A DNA stretch of 64,000 nt from positions 60,168 through 124,167 of the forward strand of contig CAZYPH010000001.1 in NCBI GenBank assembly GCA_964649095.1. The letters are read 5' to 3'. Both the position numbers and the translations under genes were made by a program. The notes beneath the pieces are model-generated. The model was not told the origin of the DNA and did no database searches. It saw nothing but the letters and a program-made list of their open reading frames with translations. Within the stretch, counting starts at the first letter, position 1; each line of letters begins with the position of its first letter. Positions 35,971-46,321 of the stretch are shown here, piece after piece. The DNA comes from CAZYPH01 sp964649095 (GTDB taxonomy: Bacteria; Bdellovibrionota; UBA1018; UBA923).

Positions 35971-37268
35971 AAATTTTCTTTACTTCGAGTCGGTCGACTA
36001 TCGAGTCCTAATTGTTTTTCAACCGCTTTGAGTCGATTGCGTAAATCTTTAATAGAATCCAAACCTACTACAAAACGCCACCATTCTTGACGCGGTTTAA
36101 CAGGCAACGTTCCAGCATAAGTTTGTTTACCGGGCAAATCTTTAGATACGTTACCGCGGGCACCAACTATGGCTCCATCACCAATGTGCACTTTGTCCGC
36201 CACACCCACACTACCCGCTAGAATAACTTGATGGCCAATTTTACAGCTTCCGGCCAGGCCCACTTGCCCACAAATGAAGGCGTGTTGCCCAATCTCAACG
36301 TTATGAGCCACCTGAACCTGATTATCAATTTTGGTACCATTGCCGATAACGGTGTCGGAAAGTGTTCCACGATCAATTGCCGTGCACGCCCCAATTTCCA
36401 CATCGTTACCAATCACGACACGCCCAAGATGGACAATTTTCAACGCTCCTCGCGGCGATGGTGCATATCCAAAACCATCCACACCGACACAAGCCCCAGA
36501 ATGGATTCTAGTGCGATCACCCACGACCACTCGTGGATAAATGGTGGCGTTTGAGAACACCACGACATCACAACCCAACTGGGTTTCGCGCCCAACCACA
36601 CTTCTGGGATGACAATACGTACGCTCACCAATCTTAGCACCAACGCCTACGTGGCATCCGGCACCGATATGACTATGTTCTGCTAAGCTAACTCCGGCTT
36701 CAATAACTGCTCCGGGCCCGATATAGCTTGTTTTAGGCACTTTCACCGAGGCGTCTACCCAGGCGCCGTTTGACGTGGTGACAAAATTCTGTTGCGTTGG
36801 AGTATAACCCCCAGCACCCTCAAATTGGTCAGGCCACTGACGACTAACTAAGTGCGTAAAATAGGCCAACGCCTGATACGCATCGGGCACCCAAAGAATG
36901 GACGCATTGAACTCATATTGTGAAAAGAGACCACGCAAGGACTCCGACGCAACAATAAACAAATTACTTAGCGCCGACTTTTGAGGTTGCTGAGTCGCTA
37001 CCGCAGCAAGAAATTCTTTAGCGATCGAATCAGAGTTGAGGAAGCCAATACTTTTGGCTTCTGTGGTTGTATGATCATTGCTAAGAGCCGAAAAAAAATG
37101 GGGCGTGGTTACACGCCCCATGTCGATTACGCTAAAAATACGTACACTAGAAATTCCTGAGACACCTGCCTGAGCAGTGCTTACAGTTGTTACGTGCGAC
37201 CTACCGAAAGCCTCGTCTAAACAACTCAGGTACGACGACAGTTGAAGTGGTGATTGAAACCTAACCAT
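35967..37268 (-). CDS. lpxD: UDP-3-O-acylglucosamine N-acyltransferase
   Basis: Adds the second primary hydroxyacyl chain in lipid A synthesis. 433 residues, about 90 more than E. coli LpxD, the extra lying in the N-terminal uridine-binding domain. Hexapeptide repeats run from about 185 ([20 protein letters not shown]) and include [19 protein letters not shown] with the catalytic His. The C-terminal helix ends in a [13 protein letters not shown] tail. It overlaps skp by 8 bp. Confidence 0.95.
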   Translation of the reverse strand: MVRFQSPLQLSSYLSCLDEAFGRSHVTTVSTAQAGVSGISSVRIFSVIDMGRVTTPHFFSALSNDHTTTEAKSIGFLNSDSIAKEFLAAVATQQPQKSALSNLFIVASESLRGLFSQYEFNASILWVPDAYQALAYFTHLVSRQWPDQFEGAGGYTPTQQNFVTTSNGAWVDASVKVPKTSYIGPGAVIEAGVSLAEHSHIGAGCHVGVGAKIGERTYCHPRSVVGRETQLGCDVVVFSNATIYPRVVVGDRTRIHSGACVGVDGFGYAPSPRGALKIVHLGRVVIGNDVEIGACTAIDRGTLSDTVIGNGTKIDNQVQVAHNVEIGQHAFICGQVGLAGSCKIGHQVILAGSVGVADKVHIGDGAIVGARGNVSKDLPGKQTYAGTLPVKPRQEWWRFVVGLDSIKDLRNRLKAVEKQLGLDSRPTRSKENL

Positions 37269-37800
37269 TCTTCTTATTAAAAGTCTTAACCACCTCGTCG
37301 GTCAAATCATCTTTTGGTTGTACAAATAAAACACTATTTTCATTCTTATCTAACACCATAGTAAAGCCCTGCCCTTTAGCGACTTCTTCTACTACGCCAC
37401 GCAAACGGCCGATGATAGGCTCGGTCAAATCACGCTCGCGTTTTTGCATTTCCATTTGAGACTTACCTACCAACTCACGGTACTTCATGATTTTTTCCTG
37501 AAGCTCTGCTTGTTTTTTACCCTGAGCCTCAGCACTCAAAACCAAGTTCTTTTTCTTAAATTCTTCGGTCAGTTTTTTGATGCTCTCTTCTTCACTTTGA
37601 AGTTGTGTTTTTTTCTCGTTAAATTCCTTCTCTAACTGTGATTTGGCTTTTTTGCCGGCATCGACCGTTTGAAGGGCTTTTTGCATATCAACGACGGCGA
37701 TTTTTACGTCGGCCTTCGCTACTTGTACGCCTAAAAATAAAGCCGCACTAGCTACTACGGTAGCTAATGAAAAGGCTGAAGTTGTTTTGGTTATTTTCAT
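37261..37800 (-). CDS. skp: Periplasmic chaperone OmpH/Skp
   Basis: Trimeric chaperone holding outer-membrane proteins in transit to BamA. 179 residues with signal peptide ([18 protein letters not shown]), the start of the mature core [11 protein letters not shown], and a long Lys/Glu-rich coiled coil from about 50 to 120 that forms the tentacles. An AAGGAG Shine-Dalgarno precedes the ATG at 37800. It lies directly after bamA. Confidence 0.94.
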   Translation of the reverse strand: MKITKTTSAFSLATVVASAALFLGVQVAKADVKIAVVDMQKALQTVDAGKKAKSQLEKEFNEKKTQLQSEEESIKKLTEEFKKKNLVLSAEAQGKKQAELQEKIMKYRELVGKSQMEMQKRERDLTEPIIGRLRGVVEEVAKGQGFTMVLDKNENSVLFVQPKDDLTDEVVKTFNKKNG

Positions 37801-37831
37801 TCTGATCTCTCCTTAAAATTACACTTGGTAT

Positions 37832-40276
37832 CTAAAACGGTGGGCCAATAAAGAATTGAAACACGTACGGATCGTCAAATGGTCTAGGATTTAGCGGAAA
37901 ACCCCACTCAAAACGTAACGGACCTATCGGTGAAAACCATCGTAAACCGAAACCGACGTCTTTACGAATTTCTGTTGAAGCGAATAGATCGTTAAACGAG
38001 CTAGTTGCACTACCAGCATCGAAGAACGTTACAAATTTTAAGCCGGCCTCTTTAACTAAAGGCATTTCGACTTCTGCAATATAGTTCCACTGCGACTTTG
38101 CGCCTAGTGGCGAGCCGAAACGTGATCTTGGGCTCACACTAAGTTGGTTGTAGCCTTTTAGGTTGTTCGGGCCGCCCAAATAGAATTTCTCTGCTGGTGG
38201 GATATTTTTGTCTTCTCGAGTTTGAAAAATATGGCCTAACTCGGCCTTGGTTCGAAACACCAAACCCCACGCAATGGGGTGGTAAAAACGCACATCACCA
38301 AGCAATTTTGCAAAGTGTTTATTGGCGCCCAACCCGCCCAACTCTCCGGTGGCCGCGGAGTAATAACCTTTGGTCGTTTCAAAACGATTGTTCCGGCGAT
38401 CGTAAGCGAGCCCCAACTGCATGCTAGAAAGATTACCAATATCATCACTAAAGTTCAGTTCAGGGTCGCGGGCTAATTGAATGTCATCTAGGCGTAGATG
38501 CTCAAATTTGTAGGTATTTGAAATATAAAGATCATCCACAATCGGATACCCGAAGCGCACGGCACCCCCACTACGTAGGGTGAGATAACGATTAGGAATG
38601 GGGCTAACGACATAGAAAATATCGGTGCCGGCCGACCACAACGTATCTAAGAAGTAGGGCTCTGTGAAACTAATCGAAAGACTGCGGGACAGACGATTGG
38701 CCGAGTATTGGCCCTGCAACGAAAGATTTTGCCCCCGTCCGAAGAGGTTATTTTCAGCCACCGTTGTGGTCATGAAGAAACCTTGCAGACTGCCGTAACC
38801 CATACCTAACGAAACGGTACCGGTGCTGCGTTCCTTGATCGAAATTTCAAGGTCAACAATACTTGGGTTGTCTTTGCGTGTGACCGAATTGACCACTACC
38901 TCGCCTTGGCCAAAAAATCCGAGACGCTCAACACGCTCTTTGGAAATGCGCAATCGAGACCCATTGTACAACTCACCTTCATGGACGCGTAGTTCTCGAC
39001 GAATGACTTTATCGCGTGTCTTTGCGTTGCCTAATATATTGATCTGACCGAAATGGGCCAATTCGCCCTTTTCAAAGTCATAACGAATATCGACGACTTT
39101 TTCGTCGTCACGAATATTGGCGCGTGGGTTGACGTTAACAAACGCATATCCGAGGTCTTGATATTTTTCGGTGAGTAACTGGATGTCGTCGTTACGTCCT
39201 GAAATAGAAAAGGTCTCGCCTTTAATCAGGTGAAGGTCTTTGCTCAACTCGTCTTTGGTAAAAAGTAAATCTCCGCCGAAATCGATGTCGCCTACTTTAT
39301 ACTGCTCACCCTCTTCGATACGAATCGAAATAAACAATGATTTTTTATCTTCACTTACCGTAACAACGGGCGTGTCGACCTGCGCTTTGACATAACCTTC
39401 GTTCGCGTAGAAGTAGCGAATCATCTGTAGATCTTGTTTAAACGCCGACTCTTTAAAACTACCAGAGCTCGTCAACCACGAGAAAAAACTGCCCTCTTTG
39501 GTTGAGCGCATGATGTCTTTGAGTTTTTGGTCTGAGAATTTTTTGTTATTTAGGAACGTAATCTTTTTGATGCGTACTTTTTCAAAGTCGTTCACCCGGT
39601 AGATTAAATTGACCTCGTCTTTTTTGTCCGACTTCTGAACATCGTAAGAAACACGAGCCAGATAAAAACCTTTGTCTTCGTAGTGTTTTTGAATAGCCGC
39701 AACATCTTCTTTAACTTTGGTGATATCTAGAATGGCATATTCTTTTAGTTTGATAACTTCTTTGAGGTCTTTCGAAGCAATCTGATCGTTGCCTTCGAAA
39801 TCAATTTTCACCACCGTCGGATGCTCTTTAACGATGAAGGTAAGAACGCGGTCTGAATAATCCGCCTGAATATCGTCGAAATAACCTAAGTTATGTAACG
39901 CGCGAATGTCTTCAGCGATGCGCTCTTTCGACAAGGAATCACCTACTTTAGATTTTAGTTTGGCGATAATCGCATCGGCTTCGATTTTTTTATTACCTCG
40001 GATGGCAATTGATTTAATGCCACTGCCGTCATCTGGCTGACTCAGCGTTGGTGAGCGTAACAGAGATTTTTTTTCTGCTGCTGCACGGCCTTTGGAAGGC
40101 TTTGCATAAGAAGACGCTGAAAACAAAGCCGCCAAAAAAGATACGGACAAAATTACAAAGACGGCCGGACTAAGACAACGCCGCGCCCCGACTCGGGATA
40201 AAACAATGCGCCTGCTTATTTTTTTGAAATCAAAAGAACAACTACCTAAAGCAATTAACCAGGGATGGAGATTCAT
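37832..40276 (-). CDS. bamA: Outer-membrane assembly factor BamA
   Basis: Inserts beta-barrel proteins into the outer membrane. 814 residues: a signal segment FVILSVSFLAALFSASSYA preceded by an unusually long basic lead of about 38 residues, five POTRA repeats from about 88 (IKSIAIRGNKKIEADAI) to about 475, then a 16-strand barrel with the FYLGGPNNLKGYNQ/GRF region and terminal Phe (IGPPF). The start may be further in, but no in-frame ATG lies nearer the signal. Confidence 0.95.
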   Translation of the reverse strand: MNLHPWLIALGSCSFDFKKISRRIVLSRVGARRCLSPAVFVILSVSFLAALFSASSYAKPSKGRAAAEKKSLLRSPTLSQPDDGSGIKSIAIRGNKKIEADAIIAKLKSKVGDSLSKERIAEDIRALHNLGYFDDIQADYSDRVLTFIVKEHPTVVKIDFEGNDQIASKDLKEVIKLKEYAILDITKVKEDVAAIQKHYEDKGFYLARVSYDVQKSDKKDEVNLIYRVNDFEKVRIKKITFLNNKKFSDQKLKDIMRSTKEGSFFSWLTSSGSFKESAFKQDLQMIRYFYANEGYVKAQVDTPVVTVSEDKKSLFISIRIEEGEQYKVGDIDFGGDLLFTKDELSKDLHLIKGETFSISGRNDDIQLLTEKYQDLGYAFVNVNPRANIRDDEKVVDIRYDFEKGELAHFGQINILGNAKTRDKVIRRELRVHEGELYNGSRLRISKERVERLGFFGQGEVVVNSVTRKDNPSIVDLEISIKERSTGTVSLGMGYGSLQGFFMTTTVAENNLFGRGQNLSLQGQYSANRLSRSLSISFTEPYFLDTLWSAGTDIFYVVSPIPNRYLTLRSGGAVRFGYPIVDDLYISNTYKFEHLRLDDIQLARDPELNFSDDIGNLSSMQLGLAYDRRNNRFETTKGYYSAATGELGGLGANKHFAKLLGDVRFYHPIAWGLVFRTKAELGHIFQTREDKNIPPAEKFYLGGPNNLKGYNQLSVSPRSRFGSPLGAKSQWNYIAEVEMPLVKEAGLKFVTFFDAGSATSSFNDLFASTEIRKDVGFGLRWFSPIGPLRFEWGFPLNPRPFDDPYVFQFFIGPPF

Positions 40277-40334
40277 GCGTATAAAGAAAAGGTATATTTT
40301 TTTAATAGGATGTTCGTCAAACTCAAATATCGAT

Positions 40335-41012
40335 TCACTGAATTACCACACCATCACGCATTTCGACGATGCGCCCCATTTTTTGAGCGACTTTCATGTC
40401 ATGAGTGACAATAACTAACGACGTTTTTTTGGCGCGATTGAGCTCTAAGAGCAGATCCATCAGGAGCGAACCATTCTCCGAATCTAAGTTACCAGTGATT
40501 TCATCGCCCAAAATAACTTCGGGCTGCATCAGCATAGCGCGCGCAATCGCGACACGCTGACTCTCGCCGCCGGATAATTCGCTCGGCAGGTGGTGCATGC
40601 GGTGGCCCAGGCCGACGTTCGTAAGTAGTTGTTTGGCAATAGGCTCAATCACGTCGCGATGGCGCTCAGCTATTTGACCTGGCAATAAAACATTCTCTAA
40701 CGCTGTGAACTCGGGAAGTAGATAATGGAACTGAAATACAAAACCTAATTTACGATTGCGGTAATCAGCACGTTGGTTTTCATTTTTTTGAAATAAATTT
40801 TGTTGCTCATGCAAAATTGTGCCTGAAGTTGGCGGCTCTAAAAGACCTAATAAATGAAGGAATGTCGATTTACCCGCGCCCGAGCTACCCACAATCGCTA
40901 CAGTTTCACCGCGAGTTAAAGCAAAGGAAACACCACGTAACACAGGGATGTTTTGCGTCCCCCGGTTAAACGACTTAAAAACGTTGTTTGCTGTAATAAT
41001 AGTGTCTATCAA
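40335..41012 (-). CDS. lolD: Lipoprotein-releasing ABC transporter ATPase LolD
   Basis: Powers release of lipoproteins from the inner membrane. 225 residues with Walker A GSSGAGKST, Q-loop FQFHYLLPEFTALENVLLP, signature LSGGESQRVAIARA and Walker B VILGDEITGNLD. The usual ADEPTGNLD is altered to GDEITGNLD, keeping the catalytic Glu but losing the Pro. It lies 9 bp from the permease gene. Confidence 0.92.
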   Translation of the reverse strand: MIDTIITANNVFKSFNRGTQNIPVLRGVSFALTRGETVAIVGSSGAGKSTFLHLLGLLEPPTSGTILHEQQNLFQKNENQRADYRNRKLGFVFQFHYLLPEFTALENVLLPGQIAERHRDVIEPIAKQLLTNVGLGHRMHHLPSELSGGESQRVAIARAMLMQPEVILGDEITGNLDSENGSLLMDLLLELNRAKKTSLVIVTHDMKVAQKMGRIVEMRDGVVIQ

Positions 41013-41021
41013 ACAAACCCC

Positions 41022-42233
41022 TTAATCTTGTTTCAAGGCATCGATGATGGCTCTGCGACTCACACGCAAACTAGGCCAAACCGTCGCACTTACGGCAATA
41101 ACCAACGCCGCAATTAAAATAACTGCGATTTCAGTTAGACGCATTTCAACCGGAAACTTGGAGAACATGTAAATTTGAGCCGGTAAATCGAGTATGGTTT
41201 TGTGCTTTAATAAAAATAGGCCGCCCAATCCTAAAATACTACCTAGAAAGACACCCAACGACGCAACCAAAACACCGACTAATAACCAAAGCTGAAATAT
41301 TTTAGAACGACGTAATCCGATTGCTTGTAACATCGCAATCGACTTTCGTTTTTCGTAAACCAACATTAAAACCAAACTAACCACATTGAAACTCGCCACA
41401 AAAACAATGGCTAATAATAAAATACCAATGACCACTTTTTCTAACGCCAGCGCATATAAAATATTGCGGTTCAACGTAGACCAATCGCGGGCTCGAATCG
41501 GGTATAAATATTTTTCATTTAATACTGAAGCAATCTGATTACTCGTAGCCGCTGAGCGGGTTAAGATTTTAAACGCGTTCACTTGATTTGGGAGGGCTAG
41601 AATATTTTGCAAGGTACTTAGGTTGGTCACTGCGTATTTAGAATCGTATTCGTACATCCCTAACGAAACAATGCCCGTGACCACCAATGGTTTTACCACC
41701 GCTTCGGCGTCATGAAAGGGCACCGTAAATTGTACGGTGCTACCGAGGGACAATTTTAATTTCTCCGCAATAACGCTGCCGATAGCAATCTCATTTTGAC
41801 CCTCAACACTTGGCAAACGTCCTGAAATGACACGCTGACTAATTTCAGAAACTTTATGAACGGCATCCATGTCGACGCCCTCTAAAACCACACCCATTGA
41901 TTTTTTGTGTGTCAACATGCCCTCAGTGAACAAGTAGGCTGCGGCAGCAACAATATCAGGAGAGGTCGCTAACAAATCTTTTTTAAATTTTTCGGGATCT
42001 GAAATGGTCTTTGATTTTGCGAAAAGCAATATATGACCGTGAAACGCGGTTTGGGTGCGACGAATTTCGGTTTCAAAACCGTTCATGACCGACGTGACAA
42101 TAACTAACGATGCCACCCCGAGAGCAACCCCAATAATGGCAATAAACGCCAAAAACCGAGTCGATTTTTTTGTCGCGGAACCAGAAAGACGATCTACCCC
42201 CAATAAAAATCGCCTAACTAATTTTGCAATCAT
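41022..42233 (-). CDS. lolC: Lipoprotein-releasing permease LolC/LolE family
   Basis: 403 residues. An N-terminal helix (FLAFIAIIGVALGVASLVIV), a periplasmic MacB-core domain (about 60-255) and three C-terminal helices (IGILLLAIVFVASFNVVSLV onward) give the LolCE/FtsX topology. It overlaps lysS by 4 bp and precedes lolD. With one permease gene here, the complex may be a LolF-type homodimer. Confidence 0.92.
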   Translation of the reverse strand: MIAKLVRRFLLGVDRLSGSATKKSTRFLAFIAIIGVALGVASLVIVTSVMNGFETEIRRTQTAFHGHILLFAKSKTISDPEKFKKDLLATSPDIVAAAAYLFTEGMLTHKKSMGVVLEGVDMDAVHKVSEISQRVISGRLPSVEGQNEIAIGSVIAEKLKLSLGSTVQFTVPFHDAEAVVKPLVVTGIVSLGMYEYDSKYAVTNLSTLQNILALPNQVNAFKILTRSAATSNQIASVLNEKYLYPIRARDWSTLNRNILYALALEKVVIGILLLAIVFVASFNVVSLVLMLVYEKRKSIAMLQAIGLRRSKIFQLWLLVGVLVASLGVFLGSILGLGGLFLLKHKTILDLPAQIYMFSKFPVEMRLTEIAVILIAALVIAVSATVWPSLRVSRRAIIDALKQD

Positions 42234-43846
42234 GATTCGTTTATAGACTCGTGCTCTAATCCAGCGTGGTGCGCGCGCGGTTTCATTTGAGGGAATAAAA
42301 TCACATCGCGGATGCTGGCACTATCCGTGAACAACATCACGAGACGGTCGATACCAATACCCTGACCTGCGGTTGGTGGCATACCTTGTTCGAGTGCTGC
42401 TAAAAAGTCTTCGTCAATATCACACGCCTCTTCGTTGCCACGCGCTTTTTCTTCGGCTTGGTGCTCAAAGCGAATACGCTGATCTACAGGGTCGTTGAGC
42501 TCAGAAAACGCATTGGCTACTTCGCGACCAAAAATAAAAAGCTCAAAACGATCGACCACGCTGGGGTCCACATCGTTGCGTCGTGAAAGAGGTGACACAC
42601 TTGTGGGATACTGTGTAATGAAAGTTGGTTGAATCAGTTGTGCTTCTACTTCGTTGTCAAAAATACTCATCCAGTCGTGACCTAGGGTTTGACTGTCGTC
42701 ATAATGGAATTTTTTTGAATCTAAGTAGCGACGTACTACCGCCTGATCATGAAGCGCCTCGAGCGCAGGTAACGAGCCCGACTGCGCCGCAAATTCTGCG
42801 AAGCCACTGAGTTTTAAAATGGATTCTTTTACAGTTAAACGCTGCCAAGGGCCGGCAAAACTAATATTTGTGCCTTGATAACTAATCTCGAGTGAACCTT
42901 TAACGGTTTGGGCCAAACCTTGAAACAGCTCTTCGGTTAGCACCATCAAATCTTCGTAGGTGGCATAGGCCCAGTAAAACTCAATCGATGAAAACTCGGG
43001 ATTGTGTTTGATGCTAATGCCTTCATTACGGAACTGGCGATTTAATTCGTAAACACGCTCAAAACCGCCAACAATCAATCGCTTTAAATGCAGCTCTGGC
43101 GCGATACGCAGCGAGAGCTCTAAATCTAAAGCATTGTGATGCGTCATGAATGGCTTTGCCGCTGCCCCGCCTGCAATTTGATGGAGCATGGGTGTGTCGA
43201 CTTCCAAAAAATCGCGTTGATCAAAAAAATTACGAATATAAGAGATAATTTTAGTGCGCGCGCGAAATGTGTCACGTACGGCGGGATTCATAATTAAATC
43301 CACACTGCGGTTACGGTAACGCAACTCGACATCAGAGAGCCCATGAAATTTCTCAGGCAAAGGCCGTAGTGACTTTGTTAACACAACAAACTGCGTTGCA
43401 TGGATCGACAACTCATTTGTTTTTGTGCGAAATACATGACCTTCTATATATATAATATCGCTAATATCTGTGAAATTCTTGTAATGATCAAACTGTGTGA
43501 CTAACGAATCTTTTGAAACGAAAACTTGAATCAACCCCGTGCGATCTTGAATACGTACGAACCCGCCTTTACCGAAATCTCGAATCGCCATGACACGGCC
43601 AGATACGGTGACGTGGGGTTTTGTGCCTTCTAATTCTTCTCGTGAAGTGTGTTCGTAGCGTTCATGCAGATCAGCAGCCAAAGCCGTAGGTTTGACGCCA
43701 TTGCGATAGGGGTTCAACCCCAACGCCCGCATCGCTTTGGATTTTTCAAAACGAACCAACATCTGTTCGTTTGTGATCATTGTTTTAGGCAATGTTTTAG
43801 CCAACGCCGAAAGCGTCTCTTGAGAAGTAGACATATGTACTATCAA
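42230..43846 (-). CDS. lysS: Lysyl-tRNA synthetase, class II
   Basis: Charges tRNA-Lys. 538 residues: N-terminal OB anticodon-binding domain (VTVSGRVMAIRDFGKGGFVRI), motif 2 around YELNRQFRNEGISIKHNPEF, and motif 3 GIGIDRLVMLF. The start is either 43846 or the ATG four codons in (MSTSQE). It is the first of the lysS-lolC-lolD run and begins 2 bp after trxB. Confidence 0.96.
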   Translation of the reverse strand: MIVHMSTSQETLSALAKTLPKTMITNEQMLVRFEKSKAMRALGLNPYRNGVKPTALAADLHERYEHTSREELEGTKPHVTVSGRVMAIRDFGKGGFVRIQDRTGLIQVFVSKDSLVTQFDHYKNFTDISDIIYIEGHVFRTKTNELSIHATQFVVLTKSLRPLPEKFHGLSDVELRYRNRSVDLIMNPAVRDTFRARTKIISYIRNFFDQRDFLEVDTPMLHQIAGGAAAKPFMTHHNALDLELSLRIAPELHLKRLIVGGFERVYELNRQFRNEGISIKHNPEFSSIEFYWAYATYEDLMVLTEELFQGLAQTVKGSLEISYQGTNISFAGPWQRLTVKESILKLSGFAEFAAQSGSLPALEALHDQAVVRRYLDSKKFHYDDSQTLGHDWMSIFDNEVEAQLIQPTFITQYPTSVSPLSRRNDVDPSVVDRFELFIFGREVANAFSELNDPVDQRIRFEHQAEEKARGNEEACDIDEDFLAALEQGMPPTAGQGIGIDRLVMLFTDSASIRDVILFPQMKPRAHHAGLEHESINES

Positions 43847-43848
43847 CC

Positions 43849-44772
43849 TTAGTGGTGCAGCGACTCTAAGTAACGCTCAGCATCGAGTGCTGCCATACAG
43901 CCCGAGCCTGCAGCTGTGATCGCCTGCCGATAAATATGATCCTGCACATCGCCTGCAGCGAATACGCCTGGAATATTGGTTTTTGAAGAATGCGATTGGG
44001 TGATTAAATACCCATTGGCATCGGTCTCTAACTGACCTTTAAATAATTTTGTGTTGGGGGAATGCCCGATCGCTACAAAAACGCCGGTAACTTTGAGCGT
44101 TTCGGTCGCACCTGTAGTGGCGTCTTTGATTAGCAACCCCTCTACATCTTCGGCGCCTAACACGTCTTCTACCAAGGCATTGTAACGCACCGTGATTTTT
44201 GGATTCTTCAAAACACGGTCTTGCATAATTTTACTGGCACGCAATTGGTCACGACGATGCACCAGCGTAACGGACTTTGCAAAACGCGTTAAAAAATGCG
44301 CTTCTTCGCATGCTGAATCACCACCGCCAATTACAGCAATGTCATGCCCACGAAAGAAAAAACCATCGCAGGTGGCACAGGTAGAAACCCCCTTGCCCAT
44401 GAGACGTGATTCATTTTTTAAGCCTAATAGATTCGCCGAAGCGCCTGTTGAAATAATAACGGCTTGGGCCTGAAGCGTTTCTTTCGCTGTTTTTAGTGTT
44501 TTGATTGGTGATTTAAGATCAGCCTCCACCACCTCGCCAACGACAAACCGCGCTCCGAATCGCTCGGCTTGTGCGCGAAACTGCAGCATGAGTTCAGGGC
44601 CCATTACGCCTTTGGGAAAACCCGGAAAATTTTCTACTTCAGAAGTAATCGTCAACTGACCGCCTGCTTGCATGCCCTCCACAACGAGAGGATTCAAGTT
44701 GGCGCGCGCTGCATAAATGGCTGCCGTTAATCCGGCAGGGCCTGTACCTAAGATGATAATATTTTCTGCCAT
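43849..44772 (-). CDS. trxB: Thioredoxin reductase
   Basis: NADPH-dependent reduction of thioredoxin. 307 residues with FAD motif IILGTGPAGLTAAIYAARA, redox-active pair in CATCDGFFF, NADPH motif GGGDSACEEAHFL and the C-terminal GVFAAGDVQD. It is followed directly by lysS. Confidence 0.96.
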   Translation of the reverse strand: MAENIIILGTGPAGLTAAIYAARANLNPLVVEGMQAGGQLTITSEVENFPGFPKGVMGPELMLQFRAQAERFGARFVVGEVVEADLKSPIKTLKTAKETLQAQAVIISTGASANLLGLKNESRLMGKGVSTCATCDGFFFRGHDIAVIGGGDSACEEAHFLTRFAKSVTLVHRRDQLRASKIMQDRVLKNPKITVRYNALVEDVLGAEDVEGLLIKDATTGATETLKVTGVFVAIGHSPNTKLFKGQLETDANGYLITQSHSSKTNIPGVFAAGDVQDHIYRQAITAAGSGCMAALDAERYLESLHH

Positions 44773-44810
44773 ATGTTTTTTGAATTTGCTTGGGGGTGTG
44801 GGAGCTAGAA

Positions 44811-45008
44811 CTATCTTAAACCAGACTTGCCTTCGAGCTCTTGCCGAATCGCTTCAACGTCAACAAACGTTGCTGCATCAGCATCATCGGGAAGGGCCTT
44901 CAATAGTTTGTCATTTTCTACTTTGGTGGAAACACCTTTCGCAGAAAGACGGTTAATCATACGAATGTCATTTTTTTTGTCATGAATTGCATCGGATAGT
45001 GTTGCCAT
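44811..45008 (-). CDS. Small protein of unknown function
   Basis: 65 residues, charged and helical (MATLSDAIHDKKNDIRMINR), no signal peptide and no recognised motif. It sits in line between the rhomboid and trxB genes with 29 and 38 bp spacers and codon use like theirs, so I regard it as a real gene with moderate certainty. Confidence 0.55.
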   Translation of the reverse strand: MATLSDAIHDKKNDIRMINRLSAKGVSTKVENDKLLKALPDDADAATFVDVEAIRQELEGKSGLR

Positions 45009-45037
45009 AGACCCTTAGATCTACAACAAGTTTTGGT

Positions 45038-45748
45038 TTAGTGAAAGGTGGGACCTGTATTTCGTTTGTTAGAATCGGTATTAGACCGATCGGCATTGTG
45101 AACCATTTTGAGGTGGTTCGCCTTACGTCGGGTGGTGCCCTTACCACCGCCGCCTCTTTGGCGGACGCGAGCTAGATAAAGTAAGTAGGCAAAACCGGTG
45201 ATCATACCGCCTAAGTGACACGCACTGGCCGCCGCTGAGTTTGAATAAAAGATGGTTGAGATGAATTCAATCGCCCCCAGTAACAATACAAAATATTTAG
45301 CTTTTATAGGAAAGAGCATCATAAACAGCATCGTGCGTTCCGCAAACAAGATGCCGTAGGCCGTTAAAAGACCGTAAATGGCGCCACTTGAGCCTATCAT
45401 GAGTGCGCCAGTACCCACACCCAACAACGCCAACACGAGGTAGACCACACCACCCGATAGGGCCGTCAGAGCCGTAAATGATAAAAAGATTTTAGGACCC
45501 CAAAGCGCCTCGAGCTCGCTACCGATCATGTAAAAAACAAGCGCGTTGAATACGAGGTGCATCAATTCGGCATGAAAAAATGGGTACGTGGCTAAACGCC
45601 AAAACTGCCAGGGTACTGAGGGCAGCACACCAAAAAATAAACTCAAAGACTGGCCCACGAGTTTTAATGCCACTAAATCGAGCACGAACAAAACCACTAA
45701 AACAATTAACAGACGTTTCACCCAAGGGGTCAGTGGTATGGGGGTCAT
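45038..45748 (-). CDS. Rhomboid-family intramembrane serine protease
   Basis: 236 residues with about six hydrophobic helices. The catalytic Ser lies in MIGSSGAIYGLLTAYG and the catalytic His in ASACHLGGMITGF. The loop-1 region WRLATYPFFHAELMHLVFNA is also typical. The C-terminal 50 residues are a basic soluble tail (GGGGKGTTRRK). Substrate unknown. Confidence 0.92.
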   Translation of the reverse strand: MTPIPLTPWVKRLLIVLVVLFVLDLVALKLVGQSLSLFFGVLPSVPWQFWRLATYPFFHAELMHLVFNALVFYMIGSELEALWGPKIFLSFTALTALSGGVVYLVLALLGVGTGALMIGSSGAIYGLLTAYGILFAERTMLFMMLFPIKAKYFVLLLGAIEFISTIFYSNSAAASACHLGGMITGFAYLLYLARVRQRGGGGKGTTRRKANHLKMVHNADRSNTDSNKRNTGPTFH

Positions 45749-45788
45749 AAATTTAGTGATCCTATAAATTAAATTAGTTTACAAACTA

Positions 45789-46250
45789 TTAGGGCGCATT
45801 TTTTTGTGCGATCTCTATTAGTATGCCGCCAGTTGAAGTGGGGTGCAAAAAGTTTACTAAAGTATTGTGGGCACCCGGTTTGGGCTCAGCGTAAATCAAA
45901 CGCACACCGGCGTTGATAAGGCGCTGCGACATTATTTCGATGTCACTAACAACAAATGACAAGTGATGCACACCGGAGCCTTTTTTGGCTAAAAATCGGC
46001 GCACGACGTTTTCGGGATTATTAGCCTCGTCCGGCAAGGTCTCGAGAATTTCAATTTTGGCGCTCGGACCTGGGGTTTTTACAAAGTGTGTCATGACACC
46101 CTGACTGGGCACGGCCTCTTGGCCGGCATCTAGAAGATTGAGAAGACTTAGGACCCGCTTCAATTGTGGAATATTGTCCGTAACGATGGCGATGTGATCT
46201 AAATAAATTGTATTTATATTTGGTGTAGTCATGAAACGATCGTATACCAC
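45789..46250 (-). CDS. mce: Methylmalonyl-CoA epimerase (VOC superfamily)
   Basis: Interconverts (S)- and (R)-methylmalonyl-CoA in propionate metabolism. 153 residues with paired glyoxalase-type motifs: LDHIAIVTDNIPQL at the start, GSGVHHLSFVVSDIE in the middle, and a C-terminal GGILIEIAQ carrying the metal Glu. An internal ATG six codons in (MTTPNI) is an alternative start. No mutase genes are visible nearby. Confidence 0.85.
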   Translation of the reverse strand: MVYDRFMTTPNINTIYLDHIAIVTDNIPQLKRVLSLLNLLDAGQEAVPSQGVMTHFVKTPGPSAKIEILETLPDEANNPENVVRRFLAKKGSGVHHLSFVVSDIEIMSQRLINAGVRLIYAEPKPGAHNTLVNFLHPTSTGGILIEIAQKNAP

Positions 46251-46271
46251 GACTGCAGGTCTGAAAACGGA

Positions 46272-46320
46272 TTCGACGGGTAGGATTAGGACTTGAGACC
46301 TTCCCGTCGAAACTCGTTTT
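46272..46320. terminator. Probable intrinsic terminator after the Gly/Pro-rich gene
   Basis: A 9-bp perfect stem (ttcgacggg 46272-46280, complement 46303-46311) with a 22-nt loop lies just after the leftward stop at 46322. T-rich ends occur on both sides (four in the leftward direction), so it is moderately convincing. Confidence 0.5.
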
Positions 46321-46321
46321 T

